A DNA stretch of 11,976 nt from Symbiodinium natans (Eukaryota > Sar > Dinophyceae > Suessiales > Symbiodiniaceae): the NCBI GenBank assembly GCA_905221605.1, contig CAJNDS010001651.1, positions 1 through 11,976 on the forward strand, given 5' to 3'. Made by a program: the position numbers and the translations under genes. The notes below the pieces were generated by a model. That model saw only the letters and a list, made by a program, of their open reading frames with translations. It had not been told where the DNA came from and ran no database searches. The number at the start of each line of letters is the position of its first letter. The stretch's first letter is position 1. Shown in pieces: positions 1 to 6,384 of this stretch.

Positions 1-84
1 TAAACCCTAAACCCTAAAACAGGGTGGCAAAAAAACCCTAAACCCTAAACCCTAAACCCTAAACCCTAAACCCTAAACCCTAAA
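1..84 (-). repeat. Terminal C-strand telomeric array (CCCTAAA)n
   Basis: CCCTAAA units run from the first base to 84, broken once by a non-telomeric insert at about 20-33 that contains AGGGTGGC and an A run. The C-rich strand reading 5' to 3' from a left end is the orientation of a true chromosome terminus, so this may be the edge of a telomere. The array is short and interrupted, so an internal telomeric island at a contig edge is equally possible. Confidence 0.85.
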
Positions 85-409
85 GAAGGACTTTGGGGCC
101 CAAGTATATAGTAATTAGGTACATGGACCCTTAGGGTCCTGCACTCTACATCCCCAAGGCCCACTAGACTAGTCACTAGTTGCACTGCCTTGTACGAAGC
201 ACCACAGAAAGAGCTGATCTGTGCTAACGAGCCTGACCTGTGGACCCTCTCCAACTTACAAAGACCACTGCCTTGCCAGAGGTCTTGTGAAGGCTGTGCC
301 GGAAAGGCGTCAGGTTTAGGAGCTCGTCCTGCTCAATTTCAAGCTCGCAAAAATGTTCAGCATCCTGAGTGCAGTAACTGAACTTTGAGTTCTTTAGCTG
401 CAACCCAGT
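85..409. other. Unique spacer without recognisable gene
   Basis: This is non-telomeric sequence between the terminal array and the nonamer array. Frames of about 60 codons exist on both strands, but they overlap each other and resemble nothing I know. A small perfect palindrome, GGACCCT-T-AGGGTCC, lies at 125-139; it contains the telomeric AGGG core and could be a collapsed inverted unit. ACTAG-type words cluster at 161-180. Confidence 0.5.
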
Positions 410-489
410 CCCTAGACGCTCTAAACCCTCTAAACCCCATAAACCCTCTAAACCCTATAGACACTATAAACGCTATAAACCCTAAACCT
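410..489 (-). repeat. Nonamer telomere-like array, consensus CTATAAACC
   Basis: From about 410 to 481 the repeat period is 9 bp instead of 7. Successive units at 419, 428, 437, 446, 455, 464 and 473 read CTCTAAACC, CTCTAAACC, CCATAAACC, CTCTAAACC, CTATAGACA, CTATAAACG and CTATAAACC, followed by CTAAACCT. The unit is CCCTAAA-like with two extra bases, so it looks like a length variant of the telomeric unit amplified in tandem. Confidence 0.75.
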
Positions 490-520
490 AGCAGGGGCCT
501 TTTAAGAAATCCGCGCCACG

Positions 521-606
521 CCCTAAACAACAAAACCCCAAAACCCTAACAACCCTAAACCCTAAACCCTAAACCCTAAACCCTAAAACCCCAAACCCTC
601 AACCCT
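521..606 (-). repeat. Interstitial telomeric array, C-rich
   Basis: CCCTAAA units run here, degenerate at both edges (CCCTAAACAA, AAAACCCC, CCTCAACCC) and exact in the centre at about 551-585. A decayed flank around an exact core is typical of old islands in this window. Confidence 0.9.
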
Positions 607-677
607 GAGGTGACGCGCGCCCATCGTTCCAGGCTGCAGTGGGTGGGTGGTCGGGTGTAGACGAAGAGAAAGCCCTG

Positions 678-770
678 TAGGGTTTAGGGTTTAGGGTTTA
701 GGGTTTAGGGTTTAGGGTTTAGGGTTTAGGGTTTAGGGTTTAGGGTTTAAACCCTTAGGGTTTAGGGCTT
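678..770 (+). repeat. Interstitial telomeric array, G-rich, with an inversion joint
   Basis: Exact TTTAGGG units run from 678 to about 747. A single inverted unit then makes the palindrome AGGGTTTAAACCCT at 742-755, and G-rich units resume to 770. The joint is a head-to-head junction of one C-rich unit inside a G-rich array. Confidence 0.9.
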
Positions 771-980
771 AGCCGAATCCCTAACCCCCAGCTGAGGGTT
801 CAGGGGGAAACCAAAACCGCAGTGTTTTTGTAAGGGCTTCATAGGGTTTAGCATGGAGCTGTGCCCTTCCTTCCGCCACGACATTTAGAGGCTTGGAATT
901 GCTTTTTTGTTTGGGACTGCTGGGAGTTCTTCTGGTAGTCCGGGCTCTAAACACTGAGCCCGAAGGCCTGCTACCAATAG
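771..980. other. Unique spacer
   Basis: This is non-telomeric sequence with one stray AGGGTTTAG at about 844-852. I see no open frame, hairpin or repeat of note. Confidence 0.4.
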
Positions 981-1154
981 CCCGAAACCCGAAACCCGAA
1001 ACCCGAAACCCTAAGCCCTAAACCCCAAAACCGAAACCCTAAACCCTAAACCCTAAACCCTAAACCCTAAACCCTAAACCCTAAACCCTAAACCCTAAAC
1101 CCTAAACCCTAAACCCTAAACCCTAAACCCTAAACCCTAAACCCTAAACCCTAA
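981..1154 (-). repeat. Interstitial telomeric array, C-rich, with CCCGAAA variant start
   Basis: The array opens with four CCCGAAA units (TTTCGGG on the other strand), passes through mixed CCCTAAG and CCCCAAAA units, and becomes exact CCCTAAA from about 1035 to 1154. It forms the left arm of a large inverted pair with the G-rich array at 1229-1483, with a 74-bp unique spacer (1155-1228) between them. Confidence 0.92.
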
Positions 1155-1228
1155 GCGGTGTTCTAGCTCCCCCAGGTTCTGGATGTGCCTCCGCCTTTGG
1201 CGTTCTCATTTTCTTGTTGGAGTAGCGA

Positions 1229-1483
1229 AGGGTTTAGGGTTTAGGGTTTAGGGTTTAGGGTTTAGGGTTTAGGGTTTAGGGTTTAGGGTTTAGGGTTTAG
1301 GGTTTAGGGTTTAGGGTTTAGGGTTTAGGGTTTAGGGTTTAGGGTTTAGGGTTTAGGGTTTAGGTGTAGGGTTTAGGGTTTAGGGTTTAGGGTTTAGGGT
1401 TTAGGGTTTAGGGTTTAGGGTTTAGGGTTTAGGGTTTAGGGTTTAGGGTTTAGGGTTTAGGGTTTAGGGTTTAGGGTTTGGGA
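1229..1483 (+). repeat. Long interstitial telomeric array, G-rich
   Basis: This is one of the longest near-perfect TTTAGGG tracts in the window, about 36 units, with one disturbed unit (TAGGTGTAGG at 1361-1370). It is oriented opposite to 981-1154, so the two could fold into a long hairpin. Such uniformity means recent origin or homogenisation. Confidence 0.95.
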
Positions 1484-1583
1484 TTAGTCCCTGTCGATTG
1501 AAGAAGTGAGTCTGCGTTTCTTTCCCAGCACCTACCGAATGTTACAGTTTGACCTTTCTTTCCCCTTGGTTATCGGAGGAGTA

Positions 1584-1645
1584 CCCTAAACCCTAAACCC
1601 TAAACCCGAACCCCCAAACCCTAAACCCTAAACCCTAATCCCCTG
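1584..1645 (-). repeat. Interstitial telomeric array, C-rich
   Basis: Two runs of exact CCCTAAA units are split by a CCCGAACCCCCAAA stretch near 1606-1619. Confidence 0.88.
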
Positions 1646-1738
1646 AGACTCTTGCCAGGACCACATCGCCGGCATTCCAACCACCACGCAGTTCCCTCGC
1701 GGGGCCAAGAAGCCTCCAAGCAGACGCGGCTGCAACAG

Positions 1739-1780
1739 AGGGTTTGGGGTTTAGGGTTTAGGGTCCAGGGTTGAGGGTTC
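1739..1780 (+). repeat. Short degenerate G-rich telomeric island
   Basis: Units include TTTGGGG, TTTAGGG, TCCAGGG and TTGAGGG, followed by unique GC-rich sequence. A weaker scatter of GGGTTTAG and GGGTTTGGG words lies downstream at 1847-1881. Confidence 0.75.
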
Positions 1781-1846
1781 GCGACGCAAGCAGTCGCGAG
1801 GAGACCTGCTGCAAGAAGGTATCTAGGTATCGTGGGCCGGTCTCAG

Positions 1847-2158
1847 TTTCGGGTTTAGAGCTGAGGTCTAGGGTTTGGGTTATACTATATCCCCCGGGAA
1901 AACTTTTTTTTTTATTCAAAACCCAAGAAAACATTTTACAAAACACATGTTTATTAAGGTTCTAAGGGGAGTGTAGTATAGTGGTCCTGCTTGCCATTCC
2001 CCAAAGGACCATGGATAGGAGAACTTCAGGCAGACCCATATGCCCACTCTAAACTCTAAACCTCCTTGTCTCGAACCCTGGGGGGTCGGACTACTTGCCA
2101 TTCCCTCATGGCCCCTATGTTCTTATACTATAGATAGCACCCCCCCAAACACTTCTCT
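1847..2158. other. Mostly unique segment with short direct repeats
   Basis: After a degenerate telomeric edge (1847-1881) there is non-telomeric sequence. TTATACTATA occurs at 1880-1889 and 2123-2132, and CTTGCCATTCCC at about 1990-2001 and 2094-2105. These paired words suggest an old local duplication or the decayed ends of an element, but I cannot define its borders. A short CTCTAAACT/CTAAACC remnant is at 2047-2063. Confidence 0.35.
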
Positions 2159-2220
2159 CCCCCTAAACCCGTTAGGGTTTAGGGTTTAGTGTTTAGGGTT
2201 TAGGGTTTAGGGGTTAGGGT
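2159..2220 (+). repeat. G-rich telomeric island with one inverted unit at its left edge
   Basis: CCCCTAAACCC at about 2160-2170 is followed directly by TTAGGG-type units to 2220, again giving a C-rich to G-rich joint. Confidence 0.85.
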
Positions 2221-2272
2221 ACAGCTCCTGCATGATGCCCAAGATAGAAGCCTTATATGCAAGGTACCATGC

Positions 2273-2411
2273 TTGGAGGCTCATGGCATTTATCAACAGA
2301 TTACAGCTGTACTTATATCTGTACTGTTAAGGATCTTAGAGCACTTAGGGGGGCTCATAAGTGGGTTAGAAGTACAGTTGTAATTGGTTAATAAGTACCA
2401 TTAGCCTCCAA
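2273..2411. mobile_element. Non-autonomous inverted-repeat element (MITE-like), 139 bp
   Basis: The ends form a 42-nt imperfect inverted repeat. The left arm is 2273-2314 (starting TTGGAGGCT) and the right arm 2370-2411 (ending AGCCTCCAA); hand alignment gives 35 of 42 paired positions, with a 55-nt centre. There is no coding capacity. I see no convincing target-site duplication, so the insertion is old or the true borders differ. A fragment resembling its right half occurs at 10598-10647, which supports a dispersed family. Confidence 0.65.
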
Positions 2412-2500
2412 AAGTAACCGGGAACTCATCTCCTAGAGCTGTTCTTGATTGGAAGTTTGAAGGTGACGGTCTTCCTTTTGGGGCATGTCGGGTCTGTTTA

Positions 2501-2546
2501 CGGTGTAGGGTTTAGGTTTTAGGGTTTAGGGTTTAGGGTTTAGGGT
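2501..2546 (+). repeat. Interstitial telomeric array, G-rich
   Basis: About five near-exact TTTAGGG units follow a degenerate left edge (GTGTAGGG, TTTAGGTTTT). Confidence 0.88.
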
Positions 2547-2583
2547 AACACTTGGCAAAGCCCAGATTTGAAAGACAAGTGAT

Positions 2584-2625
2584 TCAAACCCTAAACCCTA
2601 ATTGAGCCCCAAACCCAAAACCTCA
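2584..2625 (-). repeat. Short C-rich telomeric island
   Basis: Two exact CCCTAAA units are followed by CCCCAAACCCAAAACC. The island lies 38 bp from the G-rich island ending at 2546, in the opposite orientation. Confidence 0.8.
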
Positions 2626-2716
2626 CTTTCACTGAAGGAATGATGACATCGGAGGCTTCGGGTATTCAGTTTGTGGTGTTAGGATATCGGAGGTGTGCGT
2701 TTAGGGATGTTTTGTT

Positions 2717-2749
2717 GGGCTTGGGGTTTAGGGTTTATGGTTTAGGCTT
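2717..2749 (+). repeat. Short degenerate G-rich telomeric island
   Basis: GGGCTTGGGG, TTTAGGG, TTTATGG and TTTAGG units occur in series. Confidence 0.7.
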
Positions 2750-2782
2750 ACATACCCGAGGTTCTGAGAGGATGATATTGCA

Positions 2783-2933
2783 ACCTTAAAACCTAAACCC
2801 GACGCAGGGATCTCGTCATCAATGGCATGTCACCACAGTCGAACCGATGAAGTCCTAAACCCTAAACCCAAAACCTTAAACCTAAACCCTAAACCCTAAA
2901 CCTTAAACCCGAAACCCTAGACCCTAAACCCCT
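2783..2933 (-). repeat. Degenerate C-rich telomeric islands
   Basis: A small cluster (2783-2801) is followed, after unique sequence, by a longer mixed array at 2853-2933. The longer array has CCTTAAA, CCCAAAA, CCCGAAA and CCCTAGA variants among exact CCCTAAA units, with many point changes. Confidence 0.82.
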
Positions 2934-2990
2934 GATGCCAAAAGTAAGGCCACGGCGTGGTGCCTCATGCTCAGCACTCAGATGATAGAG

Positions 2991-3073
2991 TTAGGGATAC
3001 TTGGGAATAGCTTCTAGGGTTTAGGGTTTAGGGTTTAGGGTTTGGGTTTAGGGTTTAGGGATACTTGGGAATA
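2991..3073 (+). repeat. G-rich telomeric island flanked by a 19-bp direct repeat
   Basis: TTAGGGATACTTGGGAATA occurs exactly at 2991-3009 and again at 3055-3073, bracketing TTTAGGG units at about 3014-3054. A direct duplication on both sides of a short telomeric insert is what fill-in of a staggered double-strand break followed by telomere-sequence insertion would leave. Because the repeat begins with TTAGGG, it could also be a local duplication or unequal exchange within the array. Confidence 0.8.
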
Positions 3074-3177
3074 TTTTCCTAATTTTGGGGCATTATAATT
3101 CCTAAGAAACAGCAAGAAGTAGAATTGTTGCTAGGGTTCCAAGTTCAGGATAGATGAGTTGTTAATTCAGGCCATTT

Positions 3178-3226
3178 GGGGGTTAAGGGTTTAGAGGTCA
3201 TCGTTTAGGGTTTAGGGTTAGGGTTA
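3178..3226 (+). repeat. Degenerate G-rich telomeric island
   Basis: GGGTTAAGGG and TTTAGAGG precede exact and six-base (GGGTTA) units. Confidence 0.75.
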
Positions 3227-3312
3227 ACTTAGTTCAAGAGTCGTAGCAGAGGTACTTCTAGGCTCTTCTCATGCTTGACTTTGCGTAGCTGGGATGCATA
3301 GATGAATGCGTT

Positions 3313-3349
3313 TCAGGGTTTGGGGTGTAGGGTTTAGGGTTTGGGGTGT
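3313..3349 (+). repeat. Degenerate G-rich telomeric island
   Basis: TTCAGGG, TTTGGGG, TGTAGGG, TTTAGGG and TTTGGGG units occur in sequence; almost every unit differs from the next. Confidence 0.78.
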
Positions 3350-3458
3350 CTGGATTTCGTTTCTTTGGGAGCTTCTGCGATAGAGACTGCCGCACCTGGT
3401 CCTTAGCGAGATTGGTCGCATCGACTGGTGTTGGCCATGTTGTTCTACACCCTATAGT

Positions 3459-3559
3459 TTGGGATGTTCCCCCTTCTACTACCCGTTCTTAATAGGGATT
3501 AGAGTAACCCCTATTATAATCCCTATTCAGGACTTTTCATATAAGGGGGAACATCCCAA
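3459..3559. mobile_element. MITE family 1, intact copy with target-site duplication
   Basis: This is a 101-bp element with perfect 17-bp terminal inverted repeats, TTGGGATGTTCCCCCTT at 3459-3475 and its complement at 3543-3559. An inner perfect inverted repeat, AATAGGGATTA (3491-3501) against TAATCCCTATT (3517-3527), makes it strongly foldable. The sequence CCTATAGTTT occurs immediately left (3451-3460) and right (3560-3569), giving a target duplication of 8 to 10 bp depending on where the terminal TT is assigned. An 8-bp duplication would suit hAT-type and 9 bp Mutator-type transposases; the superfamily is my inference. There is no coding capacity. Confidence 0.88.
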
Positions 3560-3646
3560 CCTATAGTTTAATGCTATAAGAACATAATACGAATTTAGTG
3601 CGATAGCGGTTTTCAAAAGGGGTAATGCAATATCATATTATAAAAA

Positions 3647-3672
3647 ACCCTAAACCCTAAACCCTAAACCCC
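3647..3672 (-). repeat. Short C-rich telomeric island
   Basis: Three CCCTAAA units are preceded by an A run. Confidence 0.8.
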
Positions 3673-3797
3673 ACTTTCTAGATAATAACTACCGGTCTCT
3701 GTTTGGTGAGGTGAAGGAGGGAAGGCTTGCATGTCTACACTGCCTGTCGAACTGACCCAGCCCATGTGCAAAGCCTTCTCCACGTCATAGAGCTGCA

Positions 3798-3841
3798 GTT
3801 TAGAGTTTAGAGTTTAGGGTTTAGGGTTTAGGGTTCAGGGT
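3798..3841 (+). repeat. G-rich telomeric island with TTTAGAG units
   Basis: Two TTTAGAG units lead into exact TTTAGGG units and a final TTCAGGG. Confidence 0.82.
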
Positions 3842-4025
3842 ACCCCCCTGCACTCCAAACCCACCATTTCTCTCTGAACCATTCCTATGGCGCATTGAGC
3901 TCAAGCCGAGTCTCAGAAATTCGGAACTCACCCCTTGAAACCCCTCAATCCCCCAATAGGGCTTTAATTTGGTGATGCCCGGCGTCAGACCTGGATGCAA
4001 AAGGTTCTTTAGAGAGCCTAAAGCC
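3842..4025. other. Unique spacer
   Basis: No gene, hairpin or repeat is recognisable. C-rich words (CCCCTCAATCCCCC) at about 3940-3955 may be a remnant of a telomeric tract. Confidence 0.35.
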
Positions 4026-4098
4026 TAGGGTTTAGGGTTTGGGGTTTAGGGTTTAGAGTTTAGGGTGCCTAAACCCTAAACCCTAAACCCTAAACCCG
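4026..4098. repeat. Back-to-back telomeric islands, G-rich then C-rich
   Basis: TTTAGGG-type units (4026-4066) are followed at once by CCCTAAA units (4068-4098) across the joint AGGGTGCCTAAACCC. The two halves can pair into a hairpin with almost no loop. Confidence 0.85.
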
Positions 4099-4151
4099 GC
4101 ATAAATGAACCCTACATGGCCCTTTTACTAGGTAGGCCTTTGTGACAATGC

Positions 4152-4259
4152 TATACTTTCCCTTATTGGGTTTAAGAGGATTGTAGTTATACTTTCCCTT
4201 ATTGGGTTTAAGAGGATTATGGTTATACTTTCCGTTATTGGGGTTTAGGAGGATCATAT
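4152..4259 (+). repeat. Three tandem copies of a 36-bp repeat
   Basis: Copies start at 4152, 4188 and 4224, each opening with TATACTTTCC and containing TTATTGGG, TTTA and GAGGAT words. The first two are nearly identical and the third has several changes (TCCGTTATTGGGGTTTAGG), so the duplication of copies 1 and 2 is probably the more recent. Each unit carries a GGGTTTA-like core. This is a minisatellite with no coding signal. Confidence 0.88.
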
Positions 4260-4330
4260 TCAGGAATATTTCTTCAGAGACGTTTGAGGGCCATCCTAGT
4301 TTAAGCTCTACAAGTCCCAGCGACCGGCCT

Positions 4331-4371
4331 TTTAGGGCTTAGGGTTTAGGGTTTAGGGTTCAGGGTTTAGA
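4331..4371 (+). repeat. G-rich telomeric island
   Basis: Mixed CTTAGGG, TTTAGGG and TTCAGGG units end in TTTAGAG. Confidence 0.83.
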
Positions 4372-4470
4372 GCTTCCGGATTGCTTGGGGCAGCTGCTGT
4401 GTGACGTTTCCAGGCTCAGGCCTTATAAGGGCGATAGGTTGAGATGCAACGCCAGCAGATTTCCCAACTC

Positions 4471-4707
4471 GGGTTTAGGTTTTAGGGCTTAGGGTTTAGG
4501 GTTTAGGGGGGTTTAGGGTTTAGGGTTTTGGGTTTTGGGTTAGGGTTTAGGGCTTAGGGCTTAGGGCTTAGGGCTTAGGGCTTAGGGCTTAGGGCTTAGG
4601 GCTTAGGGCTTAGGGCTTAGGGCTTAGGGCTTAGGGTTTAGGGCTTAGGGCTTAGGGCTTAGGGCTTAGGGCTTAGGGCTTAGGGCTTAGGGTTTAGGGT
4701 TTAGGGG
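4471..4707 (+). repeat. Long G-rich array with a homogeneous CTTAGGG block
   Basis: A mixed left part (TTTTAGGG, TTTAGGGGGG, TTTTGGG) precedes a block at 4553-4692 of 20 heptamers, 19 of them CTTAGGG with a single TTTAGGG at 4637-4643. Two TTTAGGG-type units close the array. One variant filling nearly every unit points to local amplification by replication slippage or unequal exchange rather than random decay. Confidence 0.92.
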
Positions 4708-4841
4708 AACCCCTGAACTCTAAACCTGCTGCCTGCGGGTGTGTCCCAGGATGGCACCACCACGATGCTCAAGCCACCATGGGGTGCCTGGAATGTTTTC
4801 CTCGCTGCTGTGTTCTTTGTGCGTTTCGATGGGGATTTAGG

Positions 4842-4928
4842 CTTCAGGGTTTAGGGATGTTCAGGGTTTAGGGTTTAGGGTTTAGGGCGACCAGTTGCAA
4901 ACAAAGGGATGTTCAGGGTTTAGGGTTC
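4842..4928 (+). repeat. Telomeric island with a 23-bp flanking duplication
   Basis: A 23-bp direct repeat containing AGGGATGTTCAGGGTTTAGG occurs at 4853-4875 and 4905-4927. The intervening 29 bp contains more TTTAGGG units and a unique insert (about 4888-4904). The word GGGATGTTC matches the end of MITE family 1, possibly by chance. Confidence 0.8.
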
Positions 4929-5032
4929 AGAGTCGTCTGAACAGTCTTGCGCTGGGAGGGTGAGGTCAGTGCATTGCCTTCCAGAATCACGCAGTGGGGT
5001 AGATTAACCTCAAAGCCAGCCAAAGACGCCAG

Positions 5033-5160
5033 ACCCCGAAACCCAAATCCCAACTCAACCCCAACTCCACAAGCCCCTCAACCTTAAATCTTCAACACCC
5101 TCTGAAGCCCTTAAACCCAACCAAATCCTAAACCTTCAATCTCCCTAAGTAACTAGAACT
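5033..5160 (-). repeat. Heavily eroded C-rich telomeric tract
   Basis: For over 100 bp the + strand is nearly devoid of G and full of CCC, AAA and CTAAA words (AACCCAAATCCC, CTTAAACCC, CCTAAACC). I infer an old CCCTAAA array that has lost its register but kept its strand asymmetry. Confidence 0.6.
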
Positions 5161-5363
5161 CAACAATGCTCGAAAAAGATTCACGCTCCCTTCGCGTCAG
5201 GAGTGCTAACCAACCGCAACGACCCCCTGAGCAGCGGGCTTGGCAAATGCTCCTTCGGATTCAGGTCTTTCTTAGGGCTTTTTGAAATTAGGGTTCGGGG
5301 TTGTGCGGTGCAGCGTCTTAGTTATGAAGTTCATGTTGGGCTTGAGGTGCTTAGTTCTGTGAA
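5161..5363. other. Unique spacer
   Basis: Non-telomeric sequence with one TTAGGGTTCGGGG remnant near 5288-5300. No gene is seen. Confidence 0.35.
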
Positions 5364-5387
5364 CTCTAAACCCTAAACCCTAAACTC
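5364..5387 (-). repeat. Short C-rich telomeric island
   Basis: About three CTAAACC units with degenerate ends (CTCTAAACC, CTAAACTC). Confidence 0.78.
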
Positions 5388-5523
5388 AAGATTCCAAGAT
5401 CTAAGGATCTTTAAAGGTTGAGGCAGCCACAAAGGTCCTGCGTTCTGCTCCCGGAAACCACCCAAGCCAACAAAAACCTCTAAAGTCGCCCCGAAGCCCT
5501 CCTGAACAGGTGAACGAGTCCCG

Positions 5524-5551
5524 GTTTTAGGGTTTCGGGTTTAGGGTTTAA
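5524..5551 (+). repeat. Short G-rich telomeric island
   Basis: TTTTAGGG, TTTCGGG and TTTAGGG occur in series. The surrounding unique GC-rich sequence (5552-5786) contains no gene I trust; an 81-codon frame on the - strand at 5480-5725 runs straight through this island. Confidence 0.75.
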
Positions 5552-5786
5552 GATGGTGTGGTGGCTAGGGTTTAGAGAGTAGCGGTAGCAAGGCGGCTTC
5601 ACTGCACGAAGGCCGATGGTGAAACGCTGAATAGGGCATCCCCTGGCTCCACACCTGCCCACCCAGGCCACCGCTTTGCGCCACCCACGATGGCACGCGA
5701 CCCTATGCACCGGAGGGAGGGGCATGTTGCTTAAGGCGTTTTAAGCCTTAGGTCGAGACGTCGAAGTCTCAGGAAGTTCCGCCCAC

Positions 5787-5863
5787 ACCTAAGCCCTAAA
5801 CCCTAAGCCCTAAGCCCTAAACCCTAAGCCCTAAGCCCTAAGCCCTAAGCCCTAAGCCCTAAG
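5787..5863 (-). repeat. C-rich array of mixed CCCTAAG and CCCTAAA units
   Basis: The unit order is G, A, G, G, A, then a run of G variants (base after CCCTAA). It is in the opposite orientation to the CTTAGGG/TTTAGGG array at 5952-6041, 89 bp away, and carries the same two variants, so the two arrays are probably related by inversion. Confidence 0.88.
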
Positions 5864-5934
5864 TGAAAGGTGTGCTCGTGCAGGAAAGGGTTGAAGGAGA
5901 CAGCGAGAGCCGCTTCAGCTGCGTGTGTGTATCG

Positions 5935-6149
5935 GACATCGAGGTTCACTGGTTAGGGTTTAGGGCTTAGGGTTTAGGGTTTAGGGCTTAGGGTTTAGGG
6001 CTTAGGGTTTAGGGTTTAGGGTTTAGGGTTTAGGGCTTAGAGAATTCCTTGCCCACTTGTCCGAGGGTTGGAAACCAGCCAGGCTTTGGCTGGCTTGCCC
6101 TAAACCCTAAACCCTAAACCCTAAGCCCTAACCATTGAACCTCGATGTC
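5935..6149. repeat. Foldback inverted repeat enclosing opposed telomeric arrays
   Basis: The unique word GACATCGAGGTTCA followed by CTGGTTAGGG at 5935-5958 recurs in inverted form at 6126-6149 with a single mismatch. Inside, a G-rich array (5952-6041, mixed TTTAGGG and CTTAGGG) faces a C-rich array (6098-6132). Between them lies a unique segment with a small hairpin, CCAGCCA (6075-6081) against TGGCTGG (6087-6093). The duplicated unique sequence at both ends shows that the inversion copied flanking DNA along with the repeats. It may be a foldback element, a palindrome from hairpin repair, or an assembly artefact. Confidence 0.8.
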
Positions 6150-6308
6150 TGTGGGTTTTGTCGAAACCCGGTAGTGCACCAGAAGAACACACAAGGAAAG
6201 ATACCTCCGCATGACTAGGCAGAAACATCCTTGCGCGACCCCGAAAAACCTTCCACAACCCGAAGCCCCGAGCCCTAAGCCCGAACTCGATAGAAACTAT
6301 AGTTCATC

Positions 6309-6384
6309 TTGGGATGTTCAGTCCTTAATAGGGGGGTACGATAACCCCAATAAAGGACTGTTAGTAAAAGGGGGAACATCCCAA
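6309..6384. mobile_element. MITE family 1, shortened second copy
   Basis: This 76-bp copy shares TTGGGATGTTC at the left and the full 17-bp right end AAGGGGGAACATCCCAA (6368-6384) with the element at 3459-3559. The inner AATAGGG and AACCCC words and the AGGACT block also align, so it is the same family with two internal deletions. CAGTCCTT and AAGGACTG form an inner stem. No target duplication is evident: the right flank is telomeric CCCTAAACCCT and the left flank is ACTATAGTTCATC. Confidence 0.82.

Noticed and set aside
1970-2100. tRNA-like signals: TAGTATAGTGGT resembles a D-arm A box and CTCGAACCC a T-loop.
   Set aside because: The two signals are too far apart, the arms do not pair, and no acceptor or anticodon stem can be drawn.
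3880-4780. GCTCAAG words near 3899 and 4768, considered as relics of a dinoflagellate spliced leader.
   Set aside because: Only a few 3' bases match; the rest of the leader, including the ATTTTGG core, is absent at both places.
5480-5725. 81-codon - strand frame.
   Set aside because: It crosses the telomeric island at 5524-5551, shows no domain, and no splice-site or promoter evidence supports it.
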